Shown: positions 48,634 through 53,180 of the stretch, piece after piece
Layout: each line of letters starts with the position of its first letter
How positions within the stretch are numbered: position 1 is the stretch's first letter
Virus record (IMG/VR): IMGVR_UViG_3300050821_003181
Location: 1 to 53,180 of that record
Length of the DNA: 53,180 bases
Source of the DNA: a virus
Strand: one strand, 5' to 3'
Translations under genes and position numbers: made by a program
Notes under the pieces: generated by a model
Database searches by the model: none
Told to the model about the DNA's origin: nothing
Seen by the model: only the letters and a program-made list of their open reading frames with translations

Positions 48634-49207
48634 GGTCGTGGGGAATCCGTTCGCCAACAGCCTCGTGCTGGCGGTGTTTGGCGCCATCCTGAGCGCCCTT
48701 GTGACGTGGCTGTTCGCATCGCGCGCCGCTGCCAAGCAGGCGGTCAAGGACACTGCCGACAAGGCGGAGAAGGCCGCGGCGATAATCGCCGAGGGGCACG
48801 CCAAGCTGGAAGCGCGCGTTGCGGAACTGACCGAACGCCTGTCGCTCGTATCGGCCCAGGTGGTGCCGTTCAGCACCGCGTTTCAGCAGATACTCGTGGC
48901 GCAGTTGACGCATGCTCATACTCCAGAGCTAGACGCGCTGCTGGCGAAGCTCGGTCCCCCGATCACTTTGACAGAGGAGGAGGAACCGGAGTTGTACCGT
49001 TTGCTCAGTGCACGTGAGAAAGAGGTCGAGTTTGACGAGGAAGAACGCGAATCTGCGATTATGCTGCCGTATGTTATAAAGCGGGCACGGCGCGAACAGG
49101 CGCAGATCGCCCTGGCCGAGGGCGTCCGCTTACAGATGGTCGGTGTCACCGCAATGGTCGCAGTGCCCCTGTCGTCGTTGAAGCGTGTGACAGGTGCCAC
49201 ATCGTGA
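48626..49207 (+). CDS. Membrane-anchored coiled-coil protein
   Basis: A 193-residue product, ATG 48626. One N-terminal transmembrane helix (ANSLVLAVFGAILSALVTWL) followed by a long coiled coil (AAAKQAVKDTADKAEKAAAI, then HAKLEARVAELTERLSLV) and a charged end. Could be a holin-associated or inner spanin-type protein by topology, but not proven. Confidence 0.5.
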   Translation: MSEVVGNPFANSLVLAVFGAILSALVTWLFASRAAAKQAVKDTADKAEKAAAIIAEGHAKLEARVAELTERLSLVSAQVVPFSTAFQQILVAQLTHAHTPELDALLAKLGPPITLTEEEEPELYRLLSAREKEVEFDEEERESAIMLPYVIKRARREQAQIALAEGVRLQMVGVTAMVAVPLSSLKRVTGATS

Positions 49208-49704
49208 TGGACATGTTCGGCGAAATCGCCGCGCTGGTGTCGCTGATCTACGAAGCGGCCGGCGCGGTGCTCGCCATCACCGTGAGCTACTACCTGATCC
49301 GCTATCTCCCGATGAGTGTGCGGGCGTGGGAGAAGTGGATCAACACCATTGTGCACGAACACGCAAACCAGGTGGTGATGGCAGAGGCGCAGACCACGGC
49401 GGGGATGATCGAAACCAAGGTGGCTCAGGGCAGCTTGAAGTGGGTTGATCTGAAGACCGACAACATGACGGTTATCGCGCTTGCTGAACGGGCACTGGCG
49501 CGCGTGCCGCCTGCTATGATCGCAGAGACCCGGAAGGACAAGCAGAGCATGGCAGAGACCGTGCTTGGGATGGTCAAGACCAACTCCGTGCTGCCGACGA
49601 TCGTAGGCAACGCGCTGGCGGCATCGGCGACGGACGAACATGGGCACCTGGACCCGGCGAAGTTATCCGCGCTGGCTGTCCCTCTGGTCGTGGGGTCGTC
49701 GTGA
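49207..49704 (+). CDS. Membrane protein of unknown function
   Basis: A 165-residue product; ATG 49207 (a GTG at 49204 is also possible and overlaps the previous stop). N-terminal hydrophobic region (AALVSLIYEAAGAVLAITVS), then a helical charged part and an Ala/Val-rich end. A 10-codon GTG frame (49701-49733) links to the next gene. Role unknown; sits in the lysis neighbourhood. Confidence 0.5.
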   Translation: MDMFGEIAALVSLIYEAAGAVLAITVSYYLIRYLPMSVRAWEKWINTIVHEHANQVVMAEAQTTAGMIETKVAQGSLKWVDLKTDNMTVIALAERALARVPPAMIAETRKDKQSMAETVLGMVKTNSVLPTIVGNALAASATDEHGHLDPAKLSALAVPLVVGSS

Positions 49705-49732
49705 AGCACCTGTCGGACATTGCACGTGCCTG

Positions 49733-50146
49733 ATGCAGCACCCACAGCGCGAGGACCCGAACCTTGGCACATGGCTGGCGCGGATTGCCCGCGCCGTGCT
49801 GGCCTACGACGTGTCCAGCCAGGTCTGCACCCGCATCTGGCGGCTGTTCTCGACGGTGCTGCTGTCGCTCATCACCGCCCTGTTGCTCAACATCGGCGGG
49901 AGGATTGCCGAGACGGTAGTGCTGGTGCGTGAGATCCCGGTGCAGCTCTCTGTCATCAACCGGCACATGGACGAGCAGGGCGACGGGCAGCGGGCGCAGG
50001 ACGTGCGGCTTCGTGTGCTGGAGAAGCTGGTTGACCGGCTGATGGACACGACGGGCGACATTCTGCGGATCGAGAGCGGCGCGCATCCTGGGGCTTACCG
50101 GGACGTGCCGCGGTTGGAGACTCCGCCGGATAGGCTGCCGCCTTAA
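49733..50146 (+). CDS. Membrane protein of unknown function
   Basis: A 137-residue product, ATG 49733. A hydrophobic helix (FSTVLLSLITALLLNIGGRI) sits in an otherwise charged protein with a coiled C-terminal half (RLRVLEKLVDRLMDTTGDIL). Layout like bitopic phage membrane proteins. Function unknown. Confidence 0.5.
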   Translation: MQHPQREDPNLGTWLARIARAVLAYDVSSQVCTRIWRLFSTVLLSLITALLLNIGGRIAETVVLVREIPVQLSVINRHMDEQGDGQRAQDVRLRVLEKLVDRLMDTTGDILRIESGAHPGAYRDVPRLETPPDRLPP

Positions 50147-50169
50147 CCCTCGCAACAAGGAGACTGAGC

Positions 50170-50361
50170 ATGGACGACTACCAGAGTCGCGTTATCGCAG
50201 AACGAGAGGACTTGGCTGGAAAAGCCACGCGATTGGCTGCGTTCTTCGATACCCCGGTGTATGAAGCTCTGCCGCAGGCAGAGAAGGACCGGATGGCGCG
50301 ACAGATACGGCACATGAACGATTACAAGGAGGTGCTTGACGAGCGCATTGCAGCGTTCTGA
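50170..50361 (+). CDS. Small phage protein of a common type
   Basis: A 63-residue product, ATG 50170 after AAGGAG. Helical and charged: YQSRVIAEREDLAGKATRLA, YEALPQAEKDRMARQIRHMN, YKEVLDERIAAF. The R.I.ER..L...R.L..F layout is frequent in small phage proteins located near lysis genes. Function not established. Confidence 0.55.
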   Translation: MDDYQSRVIAEREDLAGKATRLAAFFDTPVYEALPQAEKDRMARQIRHMNDYKEVLDERIAAF

Positions 50362-50368
50362 GGGGCTA

Positions 50369-50409
50369 TTGATCCAGATCAATGCGCTTGCGCCGTGCCG
50401 CGTTAGACT
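50369..50409 (+). promoter_or_regulatory. FNR/FixK-type box and -10 element
   Basis: TTGATCCAGATCAA (50369-50382) matches the FNR-family consensus TTGAT-N4-ATCAA exactly. A -10-like TAGACT lies at 50404-50409 (4 of 6 matches to TATAAT). A start at about 50416-50417 would be 41.5 bases from the box centre, the classic class II spacing for activation. In alphaproteobacteria this box is bound by FnrL or FixK-type regulators under low oxygen. Confidence 0.6.
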
Positions 50410-50415
50410 CGGGGC

Positions 50416-50470
50416 GCTTGTTTCCTCCCTAACCTGGCCGGTGGCTGCTTCAGTGCAGCGCCGGCTTTTT
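50416..50470 (+). ncRNA. Candidate short RNA under the FNR-type promoter
   Basis: From the predicted start to the terminator is about 55 bases: no ORF with a ribosome site fits. The unpaired part contains TTTCCTCCCT (50420-50429), complementary to GGAGG-type ribosome sites, as in CCUCC-loop regulatory RNAs. This is an inference from the sequence; the transcript may instead be a truncated leader. Confidence 0.4.
50437..50470 (+). terminator. Intrinsic terminator
   Basis: Stem GCCGG (50437-50441) and GCTGC (50444-50448) pair with GCAGC (50455-50459) and CCGGC (50461-50465), with a small internal loop and a TTCAGT loop, then TTTTT (50466-50470). The best intrinsic terminator seen in the window. 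Confidence 0.8.
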
Positions 50471-50490
50471 CTACCGCCGATGAGGCTTGA

Positions 50491-50979
50491 ATGATCGCCG
50501 CACTCGCACAGACCCTTCAGCCGGCATTGGGCGTCATGGCGGACGGCGTGGCTGTTGCGCCGACCGTGGTGGTGGCAGCCGCTCCGACGTTGGACCTGAC
50601 CGGCATCGCGGTAGCGTGCATCGCGGGCCTGTTCGGTGTGCTCGGCCCGGTCGCGCTCTACATGGTCCAGTCGCACGTCAAAGACGTGCAAGCGGCGGCA
50701 GTATTGGCCGCAGCAGTGAAGAACAGCCTGGGAGCAGCGCAACAGGCGCTCGATGGCGTGGCGAGCGTGTTGCCGCCGGTGCGGGTGCCGGCGGGCATCC
50801 CGCCGCAACTCGTCGTGCCGCTGCAATACGTGCTCAACCACGCGGGCGATGAGGCCGGTCGGCTCGGCATCACGCCTCAAGCCATTGCGGACAAAATTGT
50901 CGCGCAGAAGGGACTTGTCCAGATCGCCGCTGCCGTGCCGAACGTGCCGATATCCGCAATCGTAGGACCAAAGCCATGA
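50491..50979 (+). CDS. Putative holin (LLH-like)
   Basis: A 162-residue product, ATG 50491 with a GAGG site. One hydrophobic helix (LTGIAVACIAGLFGVLGPVA, then LYMVQ), then a helical Ala/Gln-rich region and a C-terminal HAGDEAGRLGITPQAIADKI segment reminiscent of the LLH family of phage holins. Just upstream of a lipoprotein and the endolysin gene, so a membrane pore or timer role is likely. Confidence 0.55.
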   Translation: MIAALAQTLQPALGVMADGVAVAPTVVVAAAPTLDLTGIAVACIAGLFGVLGPVALYMVQSHVKDVQAAAVLAAAVKNSLGAAQQALDGVASVLPPVRVPAGIPPQLVVPLQYVLNHAGDEAGRLGITPQAIADKIVAQKGLVQIAAAVPNVPISAIVGPKP

Positions 50980-51320
50980 TTCGCCCGATCGAACTCGTCT
51001 GGATCGCGTTTCTCGTCGGAGCGTGCAGCGCCACGGGCACGCCAAGCACCGGAACCACGCAGACCGGCGTCTATGCCGCAGCGGTCGCACTGACCGCCGC
51101 CGACAACACGGCCATGCAGTACGTCACGTTGCCATTGTGCGGCCCGACGCACCCCGCGTCGGTGTGCTCGAATGCCGCGACCACGGCACAGATCAAGCTC
51201 TATGCCCAGCAGGCGCACGATGCGGTGCGAGCTGCGGAGGCCGGCGGTGACAGCGCCAGTGTAGCCGCCGCGAACGCCGCGATCTCGCTGCTGGTGTCCG
51301 CAACCCCGAAGACGCAGTAG
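50976..51320 (+). CDS. Small lipoprotein, possible outer spanin
   Basis: A 114-residue product, ATGA overlap. N-terminal IRPIELVWIAFLVGACSATG is a lipoprotein signal with lipobox VGAC. Mature part is Ala/Thr-rich with two more Cys. In lysis gene clusters such lipoproteins can be outer spanin subunits, but no inner partner is certain. Confidence 0.55.
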   Translation: MIRPIELVWIAFLVGACSATGTPSTGTTQTGVYAAAVALTAADNTAMQYVTLPLCGPTHPASVCSNAATTAQIKLYAQQAHDAVRAAEAGGDSASVAAANAAISLLVSATPKTQ

Positions 51321-51329
51321 GAGACCGCC

Positions 51330-51527
51330 ATGCTCACGCTTCTCCCCGTTATCCTACAGTTAGTTGAGGCCGGCATTACCGTGGCCCCGCAACTGATCGC
51401 CGCCGGCAAGACGGAGATTAGCCTGGTGAACGCTGGGGCGGCTCCTACTGCGGCGCAGATGGCGCAGATTGATGCGGCTCTCGACGCTGCGAACACCGCT
51501 CTCCAGAACGCCCAGCCTGCGCCGTGA
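51330..51527 (+). CDS. Small protein between lipoprotein and endolysin
   Basis: A 65-residue product, ATG 51330 preceded by AGGAGA. Hydrophobic N-terminus (LTLLPVILQLVEAGITVAPQ) and Ala-rich helix (AAQMAQIDAALDAANTALQN). May be membrane associated. Function unknown. Confidence 0.5.
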   Translation: MLTLLPVILQLVEAGITVAPQLIAAGKTEISLVNAGAAPTAAQMAQIDAALDAANTALQNAQPAP

Positions 51528-52096
51528 GCGCAGCGCAGGATGCGTGGCTCGCGTTTCTGCTTCCGGCAGAGGGCTTGACGCTCTCGGTAACACCGACTGA
51601 CCCCGGAAACTGGACCTCGGGGATTGAGGGCATCGGCGAGTTGGTCGGGACAAAATACGGAATCAGCGCGGCGGTCTACCCAACAACGGACATAGCCGCA
51701 CTGACGCTGGCCGAGGCGCAGGCCCTGCAACTGGCAGACTACTGGACCCCGGTCGGTGCCGACAGCCTCCCGCCGCCGCTCGCCTTCCTGGTCGCCGACG
51801 CGGCCTATATGTCTGGCCCGCGCACCGCGGCGAGGCAATTACAGGTGATGGTTGGCACCGCTCAGGATGGCGCAGTTGGTCCTGTCACGATCGCGGCGCT
51901 GACGGCGCAGATTGCAAAGCTCGGCATGTGCGAGGTACTGGCCGAGTGGAGTGCGCGGCGGGTTCTGTTCGAGGCTGGGTTGCCGATCTGGGGCACCGAC
52001 AAGGGCGGTTGGGTGCGGCGGGTGATGCGCGGGCTGCTGGTGGCGAAGTCGCTGGATGTGCCGGCGCTGGCGGTCAGCGGGGGGGCGGTGGCGTGA
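51524..52096 (+). CDS. Endolysin, GH108-type muramidase
   Basis: A 190-residue product from GTG 51524, overlapping the previous stop. FLLPAEGLTLSVTPTDPGNW gives the catalytic Glu16 within the E-G-(x)n-P-x-D-P-G block of glycoside hydrolase 108; GTKYGISAAVYP and QALQLADYWTPVGADSLPPP follow. C-terminal part has the PG-binding-3 layout (ARQLQVMVGTAQDGAVGPVT). It cuts peptidoglycan at the end of infection. No leader, so the holin or another route must let it reach the wall. Confidence 0.85.
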   Translation: MSAAQDAWLAFLLPAEGLTLSVTPTDPGNWTSGIEGIGELVGTKYGISAAVYPTTDIAALTLAEAQALQLADYWTPVGADSLPPPLAFLVADAAYMSGPRTAARQLQVMVGTAQDGAVGPVTIAALTAQIAKLGMCEVLAEWSARRVLFEAGLPIWGTDKGGWVRRVMRGLLVAKSLDVPALAVSGGAVA

Positions 52097-52469
52097 CGGG
52101 CGCGCTATACGGCGTTCGCATGTCGATGTCCGAGTTGACCGCCGGCACCAACTGAACCGGAGACGGCTTGCTTGTCCCCGCGGCCTGCCAGCCGGCATTG
52201 AACCCGATGAGCAGATATCGACAGAGGGATATCTGGTTCCATTCCACCTCCATCCGCCGATAGAGGGAGGTCGCATCGGGGCCAACCGGATAGGCAGGCA
52301 ATGGCTTGCTGGCGCATTCGACGACCTTCTGCCAGTCGCCATGCACCTGTCCGGTGTCATCCACGTAGAACTGCACGGTCTGCGCCGATGCCGGTACGGC
52401 AACCGCGAGGAACAGGCACAGCGCGGCGCGGGCGGCCACCAGCAGCGGCCTAGACGATCGGCAGTCCAT
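52074..52469 (-). CDS. Secreted protein of unknown function
   Basis: A 131-residue product, start 52469. Leader LLVAARAALCLFLAVAVPAS then AQ, likely cleaved after SAQ or A-S-A. The mature part starts TVQFYVDDTGQVHGDWQKVV and has a Cys pair (ECASKP, LCRYLL), so it may hold a disulfide. Overlaps the endolysin gene's 3' end by 23 bases on the opposite strand. A longer frame upstream to 52577 lacks support. Confidence 0.5.
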   Translation of the reverse strand: MDCRSSRPLLVAARAALCLFLAVAVPASAQTVQFYVDDTGQVHGDWQKVVECASKPLPAYPVGPDATSLYRRMEVEWNQISLCRYLLIGFNAGWQAAGTSKPSPVQLVPAVNSDIDMRTPYSAPVTPPPPR

Positions 52470-52722
52470 CAGCTTCGATAGCCGACAAGACGGCGCTGAA
52501 GATTGACTGCTGCTGTCCAGGGCTGGCTTGTTTGTCACAGGTCCGGTGCGTCCGATAGAAGTAGCTTCGGGTCGCATCCTGCGCTGCGATCATGCTATGC
52601 GTCCGCACATCATCGTCCGTCATTGGTAGCCCGCAGTAAGGGCACGCCGCGCCGTGCGGGGGATCATATACCGGCGGCGCATTCGGGTCAGGACTGTCGA
52701 ACCAACCATAGAGATCACCCAT
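52450..52722 (-). CDS. Small CxxC protein
   Basis: A 90-residue product, start 52722 after GGAGG. It has AACPYCGLPMTDDDVRTHS and THRTCDKQ, a C-x2-C plus His/Cys metal site. Helical C-terminus (SIFSAVLSAIEADGLPIV). Overlaps its neighbours slightly on both sides. Function unknown. Confidence 0.5.
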   Translation of the reverse strand: MGDLYGWFDSPDPNAPPVYDPPHGAACPYCGLPMTDDDVRTHSMIAAQDATRSYFYRTHRTCDKQASPGQQQSIFSAVLSAIEADGLPIV

Positions 52723-53008
52723 CGGCTGATGCCTCCAAAGCCTTTCGCGCGATCTGTAGGGCCTCGGCGCTGATCCGGCAGTCGTGAGACCCATCCTCTC
52801 GCTGTGGCGAGAGGTGCGTGACCTCATAGACCAGATTAACGAGCGCCGCGCGCAGCCGGTCCCGCTCGGCGGTCAGGCGCTCGATCGCGGCGGCGGCGTT
52901 GCGGATGTAATCGGCCTGTAGGTGGTGGCCGCGGCCCTCGTCCTCGTCCGCGGCGTGGCGAAGGTCGTCCAGAAAACCGGCCGGCAGCGCGGATTCAGCG
53001 TGGTCCAT
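52715..53008 (-). CDS. Coiled-coil protein of unknown function
   Basis: A 97-residue product, start 53008 with GGAGC upstream. Helix-rich with a coiled segment (IRNAAAAIERLTAERDRLRA, then ALVNLVYEVTHLS) and an acidic start (DDLRHAADEDEGRG). Helical repeats of this kind are frequent in small phage regulators and accessory proteins. Unknown. Confidence 0.5.
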   Translation of the reverse strand: MDHAESALPAGFLDDLRHAADEDEGRGHHLQADYIRNAAAAIERLTAERDRLRAALVNLVYEVTHLSPQREDGSHDCRISAEALQIARKALEASADG

Positions 53009-53110
53009 CAGGCACTTGCTCCGATTTAGGCAGAGGGTTGTAAGGCGCGGTAAGCGTTTGGACAGAGGTGGCAACCTGCGATAACGAGCGTTTGCAGACG
53101 CGCACCACGG

Positions 53111-53180
53111 CTATGGCGTGGTAAGAGCCGGCGGTGGCGGCAGTGGCATCCAGTGCGTCGGGTAGTAACGATACACGCCG
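53111..53180 (-). CDS. Partial DUF551-like C-terminus at the right edge
   Basis: Read on the minus strand from the edge, the frame gives VYRYYPTHWMPLPPPPALTT before TAG (53113-53111). The THWMPLPxPP signature is typical of the DUF551 C-terminus. The gene begins outside the window or across a circular junction; joined to the left edge an ATG lies at 14-12. It is antisense to the joined plus-strand frame at the other end, so one of the two readings near the junction must be wrong or they overlap. Confidence 0.45.
   Translation of the reverse strand, partial: GVYRYYPTHWMPLPPPPALTTP

Noticed and set aside
1-53180. tRNA genes, CRISPR arrays, integrase and attachment sites
   Set aside because: Looked for cloverleaf-like arms, regularly spaced repeats and recombinase motifs; none was convincing by eye.

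Overview
The window looks like the genome, or nearly the whole genome, of a tailed phage with a short, podovirus-type tail. The host is probably a high-GC alphaproteobacterium; an Acetobacteraceae-like host is my best guess. The order terminase large subunit, portal, scaffold-like protein, capsid, head-tail adaptor, tail hub, three large ejection-type proteins and tail spikes is the P22-like podovirus plan. I see no tail tube, sheath, tape measure or baseplate genes. The host guess rests on high GC by eye, on one palindromic repeat (arms CCCCCGGA/TCCGGGGG) of a kind common in alphaproteobacterial chromosomes, and on a cellulase-like gene that would suit a cellulose-making host. I found no integrase, CI-type repressor, DNA polymerase, tRNA, CRISPR array or confident small terminase.

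Layout. (1) 1-5.7 kb, plus strand: tightly coupled small genes, many overlapping as ATGA. They include a helix-turn-helix protein, a PAPS-reductase-like PP-loop protein, a VRR-NUC nuclease and a RepA-like AAA ATPase. A cluster of CCGGAC/GTCCGG repeats follows the ATPase and may be a replication origin. (2) 5.7-11.4 kb, minus strand: a convergent block of about fifteen small genes, including a Cro-like HTH protein, a ParB/nuclease-like protein, a small lipoprotein-like product and several Cys-rich proteins. Five starts share an AGCGA-type leader. (3) 11.5-18.1 kb, plus: small genes, an HNH endonuclease, the large terminase and more small genes. (4) 18.1-36.6 kb, plus: structured noncoding DNA, then portal, scaffold-like, capsid, adaptor, tail hub and ejection genes. 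This run is interrupted by one opposite-strand gene (20.6-21.3 kb) and by a sulfotransferase-GNAT fusion (29.7-30.8 kb). (5) 36.6-37.2 kb, minus: a three-gene cassette with a lipoprotein, in the place where P22 carries immI. (6) 37.3-47.4 kb, plus: two tail-spike-like proteins sharing an N-terminal adaptor, then six secreted-looking genes (one tail-fibre-like) with Sec-type leaders ending in AQ, and a GH5 cellulase-like enzyme with intact catalytic residues. Homing endonuclease genes of lower GC lie on both sides of the GH5 gene. (7) 47.4-52.1 kb, plus: small membrane proteins, an apparent FNR-type promoter driving a very short transcript that ends at an intrinsic terminator, a holin candidate, a lipoprotein and a GH108-type endolysin. 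(8) 52.1-53.2 kb, minus: a secreted protein, two small genes and the C-terminus of a DUF551-like protein.

The plus-strand reading frame at the left edge stays open when joined to the right edge, so the window may be a closed or circularly permuted genome. The most unusual theme is an envelope- and outside-directed protein set: about eight Sec leaders, three lipoprotein-like genes and a cellulase. In four of the exported proteins the cysteines left after leader cleavage come in even numbers (2, 2, 8, 2), as expected for disulfide-bonded proteins. Functions given as 'unknown' are genes I do not recognise.
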